Shown here: one piece after another, positions 23,760 through 34,026 of the stretch | How the letters are laid out: each line of letters begins with the position of its first letter | Numbering within the stretch: the first letter of the stretch is position 1 | Assembly: GCF_035222375.1 (NCBI RefSeq) | Contig: NW_026946366.1 | Span: 2,914,001 to 2,978,000 of the forward strand | Length of the DNA stretch: 64,000 bases | Direction of reading: 5' to 3' | From: Podospora pseudocomata | Lineage: Eukaryota > Ascomycota > Sordariomycetes > Sordariales > Podosporaceae | Notes under the pieces: generated by a model | Database searches by the model: none | Seen by the model: the letters and a program-made list of their open reading frames with translations, nothing else | What the model was told of the DNA's origin: nothing | Position numbers and translations under genes: made by a program

Positions 23760-25580
23760 ATGTCAATACGCATAGCTCTGGAGAACCCGCCCGAGTTCTA
23801 CACGAACTTGGATATCATGAAGGGCCATGTCGTGCTCACCCTTAGCCGGCATGAGACAGTGGGCGCCATCATCGTGAAGCTTGAGGGAGAGTCAAGGACG
23901 GCCCTGGGAATCCCAAACGACAACTCTAGCACCGGAGTACCGCACAGAGAAATGCCATCGGCCGGGGACATCATCTACGAAAACCACAAGATTCTCTACA
24001 AAGTAGCCCAGGCATTTCCCAACGAGAACGCTCCACCTCAGGCCGGTCCCATCGTACTCAACCCAGGTCAGCATCATTTTCCCTTCCAGTTCAAGTTTCC
24101 CTTCAACAACTCATGTGGCAACGCCGAAGCCATGGCCAAAATTGGAGGTGTTGTGAATGCCGGAGGATTCGCTCCAGGAGCTGGACTATTTGGACTAGGC
24201 GGAATCCGCGTGATGGACGGGACCAAGCAGTTGATGTACTCTCACGTTACGAAGACGTTACCTCCTAGTTTCACGGGATTCCCTGGCGAGGCAGAGATTC
24301 GATACTACGTCAAAGTCACGATACAAAGGCCGGGCTTATTCAAGGAGAATTGGAGATATCAAATAGGACTCAAATTCTTACCCATCGAACCACCCAGACC
24401 ACCAAAAAGCAACCAAGAGGCATATGCCAGGCGTCCATTCGCCTTTGCGCCTCGCACGCCACCTTCCACGGCGCCACCGTCTACTAAGAAGCGGACCTCG
24501 TTCTTTGGAAGGAGTACCACTCCGCAACCACCACCCCCGGTTGGCGGACCCTCGAACCCATCCTCGTCGGCCGAGGCCAGCTTAGCAACACCGCCCTCGA
24601 TCGAGATGTCTGCTCGCCTCCCACATCCAGCTATTCTGACATGCAATAAGTCAATACCACTACGACTTATCGCCAAGAAACTGGCACCCAGCAATGGAGA
24701 GGTGTACCTCGTAGCTATACAGATTGACCTCATCGGCAAGACCATCGTACGATGTCAGGACTTGGTCAACAACGAGTTAAACCGTTGGGTGATAGTCTCA
24801 CGCCAGGGTCTTTCCATACCTGTATCCAAGCCAGACGACGCCGTAGGAACCGAGGTTGTCCTTCCCGATGCCATCTGGAACAACGTGCCTCTCCCCAACA
24901 CCATCATGCCGAGTTTCCAGACGTGTAATCTGAGGTACTTTCTCTTGTGCTCCCTGCTTCCTTTCTTATTCCTATCACTGACACCCCCGCGATTTAGTCG
25001 TGAGTACCAACTGGAAGTCAAGCTCGGACTCGCCTGGGGAAAGCCAGACGCCACCAACCACGCCTCCAACAGCTCCTCTTTCTTTGGCGGTTCCAACCGG
25101 AACAAGGGCAAGAACCTCGCCAACATCCCACAGGAGATCCACCTCCCCCTCAACTTCAGCAACGTCCAAGTCTTCTCCGGTCTCACTCCCCCAGCAGAAT
25201 TGGTAGAGGCCATGCGTCAAGGACGAACACGACCAGCCAGGAAACAAACCGGTCCTAATGGTCGTCCTCCACAGCAACAACCTCAACCACAGCCCAATAT
25301 CCCACCTCAAGGTGTGGCTTCTTCATCACGCCCACCTGCACCAGTGCTGCCGCCTAGACCGGTGGCAGCCACACCACAGAACGATGCCTCGGAAGCGGCG
25401 CTTTACCCGCCTCAGTTAAGACCGGGACAAGACGCACCGCCGTATGACGATGCGCCCCCTACATATGAGGAGGCAATGGCGGAGGAGATGACTGGGCCGG
25501 TTTTTCCAATCACGGCAAGACCGGCCTACAGCGGAGTGACGGATGAGAATGCGGCGAGTAGTTTGCCTGAGAAAAATTAG
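23760..25580 (+). CDS. Arrestin-like trafficking adaptor (ART/PalF-related)
   Basis: Two exons, join(23760..24934, 24998..25580), 585 aa. The start at 23760 (AAAATGT) begins MSIRIALENPPEFYTNLDIM, a typical arrestin-N opening. The arrestin N half covers about 1-215, a disordered Pro/Ser linker follows at about 215-280, and the arrestin C half continues to about 440 and contains the spliced junction TCNL/SREYQLEVKLGLAWG. The tail is Pro/Gln-rich and has a PPTY (PPxY) motif at 545-548, which in this family recruits Rsp5/Nedd4-type ubiquitin ligases to plasma-membrane transporters. The 63-nt intron (GTACTT...TTTAG) has no in-frame stop, so the unspliced RNA is also open; splicing is preferred because it restores the arrestin strand sequence. 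Which cargo it serves cannot be told from sequence. Confidence 0.9.
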   Translation: MSIRIALENPPEFYTNLDIMKGHVVLTLSRHETVGAIIVKLEGESRTALGIPNDNSSTGVPHREMPSAGDIIYENHKILYKVAQAFPNENAPPQAGPIVLNPGQHHFPFQFKFPFNNSCGNAEAMAKIGGVVNAGGFAPGAGLFGLGGIRVMDGTKQLMYSHVTKTLPPSFTGFPGEAEIRYYVKVTIQRPGLFKENWRYQIGLKFLPIEPPRPPKSNQEAYARRPFAFAPRTPPSTAPPSTKKRTSFFGRSTTPQPPPPVGGPSNPSSSAEASLATPPSIEMSARLPHPAILTCNKSIPLRLIAKKLAPSNGEVYLVAIQIDLIGKTIVRCQDLVNNELNRWVIVSRQGLSIPVSKPDDAVGTEVVLPDAIWNNVPLPNTIMPSFQTCNLRYFLLCSLLPFLFLSLTPPRFSREYQLEVKLGLAWGKPDATNHASNSSSFFGGSNRNKGKNLANIPQEIHLPLNFSNVQVFSGLTPPAELVEAMRQGRTRPARKQTGPNGRPPQQQPQPQPNIPPQGVASSSRPPAPVLPPRPVAATPQNDASEAALYPPQLRPGQDAPPYDDAPPTYEEAMAEEMTGPVFPITARPAYSGVTDENAASSLPEKN

Positions 25581-26602
25581 CCTTTAACTTTTCCGAGGGA
25601 TGAGAATGGAAAAGGGGGATCAAGTTATTTTGAAGCATTTGCTGTTGAGGGCATCGGCCTTATCACACACTCAAAGAGATCCCTAGCTCATCTCTCTTTT
25701 TTTTCCTTCTTTTTTGTTTCTAGCAAACTTAATATCCCCCCTTTTTTCCAGTCTAGTATTAATTAGAATATGGATAATACTATCTTCAGTGTCATCTCTT
25801 TGAGCTAGGTAGTTCTTCAAATCAACCTCGGTGTATATGTCCTACCTTTTTGCGTACATGTGTATGGTTTGAAACAAGCCTTGATATCGCATGGATACAT
25901 TACTGGTTGAGTAATAAAAAGAAAAGTCAAACAAAAGTGTCCATCTCGCTTGGTGATGCCTCAAGACGATGTTGATAATGGCGATCATATGGACGCAACG
26001 CACCAGAATGGGAGCCATTTCAGCCTACTTGGTCTGTTTGACTCTCACATGTACACCCGGAAATCAGGAAGGACTTCAATAGCAATTTGTTCTATTCTTT
26101 TTTTTCAATTAATTGCTAGGGGTATCCGCTAGGTAGCTCGACTATCCAGACACACATTTACAATCATTTTTCATGTAGTATGCAGCGCAGATATTCATCC
26201 GCCATTTCGCTTGGTCGATCGACAGATGTCTTGCTGGGTCCATCCCAACTAACAAATATGCTATCGGTTATTCCTCCCCAACGAGTGGCAGCTGACGGGC
26301 AAAATCAACGATGCTATTCCCCCCTCCCCCTTTCCCTCGCTGACTCGTATGGTTTTTGCTCCACTCCATCCACGCCTCCTCCTCCGTACCAGCCAAGTAC
26401 CCAAACCACAGGTGTAACACACTTGGTAAGAAGTTCAGCAAATAGCGGGCGCCATTGTGCCTCTCGTCCCCCACTTTTGTTGAATAAAAACGCTAGAAAT
26501 CCGGGTATAGTTTGCTGACCTCCCCCAAAACGCCCGCAATGCTTGGAAAGTAAAATGACTATAAACAAGACAAGAATGGAAAGGTGATTGACTTTGGAAA
26601 TA
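25581..26602. other. Convergent intergenic region
   Basis: AT-rich 3' flanks of the arrestin gene (+) and the SP-RING gene (-), with T runs near 25690-25760 and 26095-26110. No gene is recognisable. Confidence 0.55.
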
Positions 26603-29600
26603 TCAGTCAATCTCGATCACTTCCACTTCGCGTCGCACTTCTGGCCGACGTGCCGTTGTGGGTGTAGATGATGCTTTTCTCTTGCGGGTAGAGGAGCCGG
26701 AAGGGACGGCCGCAGGAGTGTCCGTCTCACTGAGGTCGTCGTCGTCACTCTCCACGACGGCGGTCCACGTCCCATCCGCTTTGACGTGGATCGACTTGGT
26801 CTGTAGTTTGTTCTGCTGAGCCAACTGTTCACGGACACCGCAAAGAAACCCGTCAATGCGTAGGCTGTTGGGTCTCGCATCTTGAAGACAGATGGGACAG
26901 CGCCATTTGTCAGGGTTACTTGGCTCGGATTGGATAGAACTGGGGCAGCCACAGCCCGGCGTAATGCTGTGAAAGCACTTGGTTGTCGGCTTAGAAGGGC
27001 GAGTCTCGAGCCAAGTCAGCAAGTCAAAACACTCCAGATGCGTGCACGAGGCACCCCTTGCGGGAACTGCGAACATCTTGGCCGTGAAAGGGTCAGCCAT
27101 GTCGATTGGCAGATCTGGAGCCTCAATGATCAACCCATCGTCGTCGGAGACTGGGGTTAACCGCTTCTTGATGATCTGCAGTGTGTGTTCCTCTGGTAGC
27201 AGGCCGTTATCCCAAGCGCGACGGACAGCGGTCCTTTCGCCAACCGTCTCAATCACCTCGACGGCGATGACGTAGCTGTGCTCGCCACTTTTTTCTCCGG
27301 AGACAGGAACCACAATCGACAGTTTATTGGAGCCGCAAACGACGTGATCAGTCAACTCGGTCGCCAAGTCTTTGCCGTTGTGAGGTTGCCGGCGAGCTTC
27401 AAGAGTCTTGTCGTTAAACCTCATAAAAATGTTGCGCGGCCAGCTCATCTCCTTTGTGATCCACTCATGCTCTGCCGGTATTGTTCTCGAGGGGCCAAGC
27501 TTGCAGCAACGGAGTCTCCATCGCAGAGCGCCGTCAAAATGGGTACTGAATGGGACCAAAATCGCCGAAGTTGGCCTTGCTGTTCTAACCGCGAGGTCAA
27601 ACTGTTCCGCTGTCACATCAAATGAAAACTCGTATACCGAGCCTTGCGGACGTACAAGGCTTGGCGGTATTGCAAACCTGTCCATGGCTTGGAAAAGACG
27701 CTCCGGTGTTCCATCCTTGGGGACACGTTTTGGACTTCGGCAGCCCGACTGGTGCAAAGAAGCCGCAAGAGATCTCCTATCTGTGGGTTCATAGGGCCAT
27801 TCTGGGCGTGGAATAGTCACGTCCTTGGCAGGAATAAGCAAATCCGGCTGCCTAGGGGTCGACGCTGCGCGCTGAGGGGTGCTCTGCGATGTTATTTGCA
27901 CTGCCGCTGCAGCGGGTTGCTGTCGATCCAACACGGGTCGCGGCACACCGAAACCGGTAGGTGTCGTGGTAGGCGCCAATGATGCTCGCCCCAATTGGGG
28001 CGAGGCGACTTGCGCAATTTGTGTATTGATCGGTGCAACATAGGGCCTTTCGAGGTGTCGCTGTTGTTGATCTGGTTGAAGTTCGTGAAGCTGTTGATGT
28101 TGCTGGGTTTGGTGCGCTATACCTCGTTGTAAAACCTGCTGCTGCTCAAACAGCTGCTGTTGAAACTGCTGCTGCGTCTGCTGCTGGATCTGCTGCTGCT
28201 GGATCTGTGGCCGTTGCTGAAATTGCTGTTGCTGGTATTGAATCTGCTGCGGCAGCGGCATGCGTTGTTGTTGGATGTGTTGAATCTGTTGCAATGGTGA
28301 TTGTGGCAACTGAGCAGCTTGCAGTTCCCGCGTCTGCTGTTGTCGATATTGGCTTACCATCTGTTGTGCCAGCTGTGCCTGATGCAGCTGTGTCGCCTGG
28401 TACTGGGGAGAGGCAGAATACTGCATAACAGGCGAGGGGGCGGGACTATGAAACGATGTAGGCTGTGGAGGAGGGAATTGCTGGGAGGGAACCACGGGTG
28501 GTGATGGTACTCCGAGCCGGACTGGTGGGTGTTGATTCAGGCGTAGCTTCTCGGCGTCGGACCTCTTGACCAACTCCTGGTATCGGGCAATGAGGGCTTG
28601 GTTGATTCTGATGATGGTCTCAGGAGAATCCCCAACGGCCACGCATGCGCCACAAGCCAGATGCATTCGACGTTCTTGGTCCTCTTTGAATGCATTGTCC
28701 AAAGCCTGGGCGTGGACACCATCGGGGATACCGAGTCTTCGACGATTGGCAGTGAATAGGATTTCTCGCATGATGGGAGAATAGCACAGCAGTCGACCTT
28801 GGAGTTCATCCAGCACGTACGGATACCGGCGCATGCAGGTTTCCTGCGTCAGGGAAACATGTTCAGTTACCATGCTCCGTAGGAAATTGCCCACCCACGA
28901 TTTCATTGTCGCCCTAGGAACTGGATGTTCCCGCAGCTGGTCAACTGAGACAGGAAACGAGACAAAGAACCTCAGGTTTGTCGGGGTCAGTTGATCGTTC
29001 CTCTTGAGAATCTCTGCCACGGTGGTAAACCCAAGATCTATCATGATTATATCGGCCACATCATCCTTCTTAAGGATACGATGGGCATCCTGACGATTGA
29101 TCGACCAGATGGCGTAGAGCTGGTGAAGGGCCAGGAAGAAGTAGTCGTTCCTTTTGCATGCATCCACCAAAAGTTGAATACGCGGTCTATCCAGCCGAGC
29201 GTTCATCGCAGTCATTCCTCCATGAGCATTGACGTGTCGGTGAATCTGTGCCTCGAAGGCCTGGCATTTGAGCGGTACGGTGCTGGGGACGCGAGGTCGG
29301 TCAGTATGAGGTCTCCGGGCGCGTTTTGGGGGACGACTTACTCGGTCCGACGCCGTTCTTGCGGAGTAGGAGCCGCAGCCGCGTTCGTTGATTGACAGCC
29401 ACCATCTTGGTCTATCGCCGCGCCCACGGCATTGCCCGACTCAGCGCTCACGGAGCACAGCTGATTGTTGCTTGTCTGGGGGGACGGGGCGTGAGCCGAC
29501 GGGGCCTGGAAAAAAGACCGGATTTCTGGTGGCCATGATTCATCTGGTTGAGGAGTCCAACTATTTTGATTCGCTGCTGGGTTGAGCTCGAAACGGGCAT

Positions 29601-30221
29601 GGGTCATGGGAACATTGGTTGCCGCCGACGCCGGTGTCATGTTTGATACCGGAGTCGGCGCATCAGACAGTGAGGCGGGAAGCGGATTCGGGCTGTCCAA
29701 GGCATTTGACAGGGCAGGGCTTGGCTCGTCACTAGGAGCCGGCGATGGGAGGATTGTCTGAGCGGGTCTGTAAGGATTAGCAGGCTAGCCATGGAGCGCT
29801 CCTAGCCATGTGTGAACGGGGTCTTTGCACGAATGGGGAAAGGTGTCAGAAGGAAAGAATTGGATAAGCTATGGCCTTACTGGACTTCGGTTGTCTGTAT
29901 TTGCGGTGATCCTGATTGCGGTGGTGGCTGTGGTTGAAAATGGGGTTCTGGTCGGGGTTGGGGAGCAGTCGGCAGCGAGACTGGAGGATACTTCCTCGGC
30001 CGGCCCCGTTTTGCTTGGGGCGCTGGTTTTATTGATGCTGCGGACGGAGGCGGGTTCGGGTTTGCTGGAAGAGCCCTCGATGCTGCCGATGGCGGATTCA
30101 ACCACGAGGGTTGTGCTCGAGCACCGAGAAAAGCGTTTGCGGTCGCGTTTGAAGATGCAATCTGCGCACGGTCGGCGCCCGAAGCCAGCTGGTTTCGACT
30201 GGAAGTTGTATTGGGCGCCAT
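26603..30221 (-). CDS. SP-RING (MIZ) zinc-finger protein with AT-hook and polyQ region, probable SUMO ligase
   Basis: Three exons, complement(join(26603..29282, 29342..29767, 29881..30221)), 1148 aa. Introns are 59 nt (GTAAGT...CCCCAG, ACTGACC branch) and 113 nt (GTAAGG...TTACAG); both joins keep frame. The start at 30221 (MAPNTTSSRN) is chosen for its good context; the frame is open for another 53 codons upstream. An AT-hook, KRGRPRKYP, sits at 71-79. About 560-690 is Gln-rich. The SP-RING starts at 1002 with CTHLECFDLLTW and runs through KCFHSITPGCGCP and KWRCPICLQDA, giving the Cys/His pattern of PIAS/Siz-type SUMO E3 ligases. The last residues, VEVIEID, form a hydrophobic-acidic SUMO-interaction motif. 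No SAP domain is seen, so the layout is closer to ZMIZ-type proteins than to Siz1. Ligase activity is inferred from the family. Confidence 0.88.
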
Positions 30222-31430
30222 CGGTCGAGTCAAGCCGCGATCTCTCTCACGCCCCGAGGTTGGCCGAGAGGAGAGGAGAGGGCTTGGAAGACTGGAGAGA
30301 GCGCCAGTGGTCGGATCAGCAAGATGAACCGATTTTCCCTTCTTTTGATCATGCAGCGGTGAACCAAACAGCAAAAGCAAACAAAGGCAGGTAGGCCAGT
30401 GTGGTTTGCAGCTCTAGCATCATATGCCAGCGGGACAGCTGGAGAACGCGTGGGCGGAAAAGAGAAGGCAACACGAACCATCGAAACGAAAAGAAATGGA
30501 ATCGCTAGGTTGCTAGGCAGGCGATGATTAGAAAAATACTCGAATATATATTTGAGAGATCATTTGTACTGGGAGCGGCGGCTTCCTCGTCAGGCGGAAA
30601 TAAAGCCAGGAAGGTGCGTGAAGTTGACTGAGGCAAGATGGAAGGAAAACCCCTTGCCAGGAGCTTTCTTTTGAGAAGCCCAAAGTGGCAAGCGCATTCG
30701 AGCGGACCCAAAAGAAAAATGACGGGCTGGACTTTCCTGCCAAAGCAAAGACAAAGCGCCACTACCTCAAGACCATCATGGACAGTGGCTACCGACTGCA
30801 GGTGCCTGCCTAAGGTATGCATGGAATTAGGTGGACATCATTCTCAAGAAAATATCGCAATACAACAAACAACACGAAGGCACTTCCTTACATGCGGGTT
30901 GCTGGGCCGCGCAAAGTGCGGGCGGCACGGGCAGGTGGCGGCTGGGAATTTTCGACGTGGTAGTCGCAGCCCGGAGGCTACCTTATTTTTATTTATTTAT
31001 CCCAACTTCTCATGGAGCAACAGCCCAGTCGACAGGTTGCCCCTCCTACTCAAGCTGTTGGCGAACGAAACGATGAATTTTACTGTTCTCGCCCACTCGT
31101 ACTTTGTGGGACAATGCCCTGCTGTGCGAGTAGAGTACTCGAGGAGACATAGGTACATGGTACTCGATGCACAATGTCCTGCATCCCATAGTATGAAATA
31201 CCTGGGTTCCCCAGAATCAACCCCCACTAGATCTTGACTACACTAGGAGCTTATCTTATCAGAGCTAGACTCTGGGCAAGGAGTGGGTCCCAAGACCCCT
31301 GTCTCAATTGCCTGGGCCAAAAAAAAAAGTTTCGAGCAGGCTGTCGCGCGCGGGCAGCAACCACACAAACGAAGCTCACGACTGGCACCACCCCCTCGGC
31401 TTTTAGGTTTTCTTCACCAACGCATTCGAA
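30222..31430. promoter_or_regulatory. Divergent intergenic region between the SP-RING gene and utp15
   Basis: About 1.2 kb between two divergent start codons, so it holds both promoters. No gene is recognisable; open frames are short. The part adjoining 30221 remains open in the SP-RING frame up to 30380. Confidence 0.5.
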
Positions 31431-33071
31431 ATGGCAGCAGAAGTTCAACCGTTACCGCTGGTTAAGCTGCCTTCGGGCCCCAGCCCCGTCACACCCGAAC
31501 AGCGATATTGGAGATCCTTCAAGAACCAGAAATTACATACCTCGACGGCAACATGGCCCATCTCGCACATCAGTTTCCCCGCCCAGACAGGCGCCGTCCT
31601 GTCCAATTCCATGGTTGTTGCCACAAAGATCAATGACCTCTTTGCAGTAACCTCAGGTCCCCGTGTGGACATCTTCTCGATACGAAAGCGCGAGCTCCTC
31701 AAGACGATTGGTCGCTTCGACAGCGAGGCCCATTCCGGCGAGATTAGGGCTGACGGCAGAGCGCTGGTCGCCGGTGAGGATTCGGGAAAGATGCAGGTTT
31801 TTGATGTCGGCGGCGGTACAAGGGCTGTTATTCTCAAGACATGGCACATCCACAAGCAGCCGGTGTGGGTTACAAAGTGGTCACCCACCGAGCTCACCAC
31901 CCTCATGAGTTGCAGTGACGACAAGACGGTCCGGCTGTGGGATCTGCCATCAAACAACCCCAGCCATACCTTTACCGGTCACTCAGATTACGTCCGCAGT
32001 GGCGCTTTCATCCCCGGCGGCAACAGCAACATGCTGGTCACCGGTTCCTACGATGAGACGGTCCGGGTGTGGGATGCCAGGACACCGGGCGGTTCAGTCT
32101 TCACCTTTAAGCACAAGGACCCAATCGAAGAAGTCCTGCCCCTTCCCGGGGGCACCACCCTCCTCGCTGCCTCCGGAAACGCCATCTCGGTCCTTGACCT
32201 GGTCGCCGCGAAACCACTGCGTCTTATCACGAACCACCAAAAGACTGTCACAAGTCTCTCGTTGGCGTCCAATGGCAAGCGTGTTGTCAGCGGCAGTCTG
32301 GATGGCCATGTCAAGGTCTTTGAGACTTCCAACTGGAACGTCGTGTTTGGGTGCAAATACTCCAGCCCTATCCTCTCCCTCTCGGTCATCGCCGCCGGCG
32401 CAGCCCAAGAAGATCGCCACCTCGCCGTAGGCATGCAATCCGGCGTGTTGGCCATCCGCACCAAGCTGTCAGGAGCAGCCGCCGAGAAGGCCCGCGAGCG
32501 CGCCGCTATCGAAGCTGCCATTGGCACCTCAGCTCTTGACAAGATCGACGCCAGAAATGCCAAGCGCAAACGCGCAGCCGTCAGCAACAAGAACATGGAC
32601 ATGCTGGGCGAAAACGTCGACGTCGTCATCCCAACATCAGACACTGGCTCCAGGAAGAAGAAGCTCAAGCCCTGGCAGCGCAACTACAAGGATGGGTTTT
32701 ACGCCGCGTGTCTAGACGAAGTAATCGACATGTCCGGGCCAGAGTATCAACCTCTTACCGCCCTCACCGTTCTCATTGCTCTTCGTCACCGGTCCGCGCT
32801 CCGCGAGGCGCTCGAGGGTCGCGACGAAGTGTCCATCATCCCTCTTCTAAAATGGGTGAGCAAATACATTGTTGACCCGCGCTACCTCAGCATTTGCGTC
32901 GATGTGTCCTTCCACTTGTACGATCTCTACAGTGAGCACGTTGCCGGAAGCTCAGAACTGGCAGTGTTGTTCCACGCTCTCCTCGGCAAGGTGTCAAGGG
33001 CGGCGAGCAAGGCGCAAACCGCCATGGAAGTGGCGGGCATGTTGGAGACCTTGACGTTGGGGAATAACTAG
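31431..33071 (+). CDS. utp15: U3 snoRNP/SSU processome protein Utp15
   Basis: A single exon of 546 aa. WD40 repeats occupy about 40-345; clear ones are KQPVWVTKWSPTELTTLMSC with KTVRLWDL (about 140-175), GHSDYVRSGAFIPGGNSNML with ETVRVWDA (about 181-217) and VTSLSLASNGKRVVSGSLDG (about 273-295). A linker with KKKLKPWQRNYKDGFY leads into the UTP15 C-terminal helical domain (about 408-542). Utp15 belongs to the t-UTP/UtpA subcomplex that binds nascent pre-rRNA and starts assembly of the small-subunit processome. Its length is close to that of yeast Utp15 (513 aa). Head-to-head with the SP-RING gene and tail-to-tail with the C2 gene. Confidence 0.94.
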   Translation: MAAEVQPLPLVKLPSGPSPVTPEQRYWRSFKNQKLHTSTATWPISHISFPAQTGAVLSNSMVVATKINDLFAVTSGPRVDIFSIRKRELLKTIGRFDSEAHSGEIRADGRALVAGEDSGKMQVFDVGGGTRAVILKTWHIHKQPVWVTKWSPTELTTLMSCSDDKTVRLWDLPSNNPSHTFTGHSDYVRSGAFIPGGNSNMLVTGSYDETVRVWDARTPGGSVFTFKHKDPIEEVLPLPGGTTLLAASGNAISVLDLVAAKPLRLITNHQKTVTSLSLASNGKRVVSGSLDGHVKVFETSNWNVVFGCKYSSPILSLSVIAAGAAQEDRHLAVGMQSGVLAIRTKLSGAAAEKARERAAIEAAIGTSALDKIDARNAKRKRAAVSNKNMDMLGENVDVVIPTSDTGSRKKKLKPWQRNYKDGFYAACLDEVIDMSGPEYQPLTALTVLIALRHRSALREALEGRDEVSIIPLLKWVSKYIVDPRYLSICVDVSFHLYDLYSEHVAGSSELAVLFHALLGKVSRAASKAQTAMEVAGMLETLTLGNN

Positions 33072-34026
33072 GGGGCAGCGTCAGTTTGTTGATGAAGGGG
33101 CAAGCCTACTTTTGTGTATTTCTTAATTATTCTCTGTCTGGTCTCTTTGTATTGCATTGCGTCGGAGTTTTTATATTGTTCTATTTGATCCAAGAGGGGA
33201 TAGGAAAGGGTTTATTAAAAAGCCACTGCTGCTCTCGTACTGTTGTTACTGTTGTGGTTGTTTTGTTGTCTTTTGACATAGAGAGATACCTACACTCGGA
33301 TATTGCTGTGAGAAGGGGCATGACGGGGAAATAAAACATATGTTTCGGATGGGTCTACCTGGTTTGGCGTTTCGTGGCGGTTAACGTCTTTCTGTGTTGG
33401 TGTGTAATCTCTTGTCATGATACGGTCTTTTGAAATGGCTCAAGTATTAGGATGTGTTTCCTTCACATGTTAGGGTTGGTTGTCTCAACAAAACATCACT
33501 TTCGGCGATGAATCATGTCCTCCTCGCCGTCAAGCCGGGTACGCCACCCGATCTTGGTGTGAGTCAGTCGGATGCACTAGGGCTCTGAAATCGTCTCCCA
33601 AAACAGCTGGTGGTCACATCAATTGGATTATCCATCATGGTGGTGATGTCAGAGGCTTTGAGCTAATGGCTCAACCTTCCACCAAGACTCTTTTCTCTTC
33701 CCCACAAAAGCCAACTTCAATCTTAATAAATGTGCTGGGGGAATTCATCACTCATCAAGATGAAAGAGGAAATGTTCAATCAAGTCTCATTTACACCCCA
33801 AATCATCCATAACATCCCACAATGTTGGCCCATCCATATCCCTACCCTACTCTACATTTCCCAAAAGCTAAAATCCACCGCTGTATATAACAGAACACCT
33901 CGTCATATCCATAAGTCGTATACGCAAATTCACCTTCCGTCCCAAAAAAAAGTCCAAACCAAGGGAAATGAAAGCTCAAAAATGATGAGATATCAAATAA
34001 TTCCAATGTTGGAAATGCGCCTCTTT
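33072..34026. other. Convergent intergenic region
   Basis: 3' flanks of utp15 (+) and of the C2-domain gene (-). T-rich near 33100-33260. No gene or RNA is recognisable. Confidence 0.55.

Noticed and set aside
32048-32683. 211-codon open frame on the minus strand
   Set aside because: Antisense to the WD40 region of utp15, with no recognisable domain.
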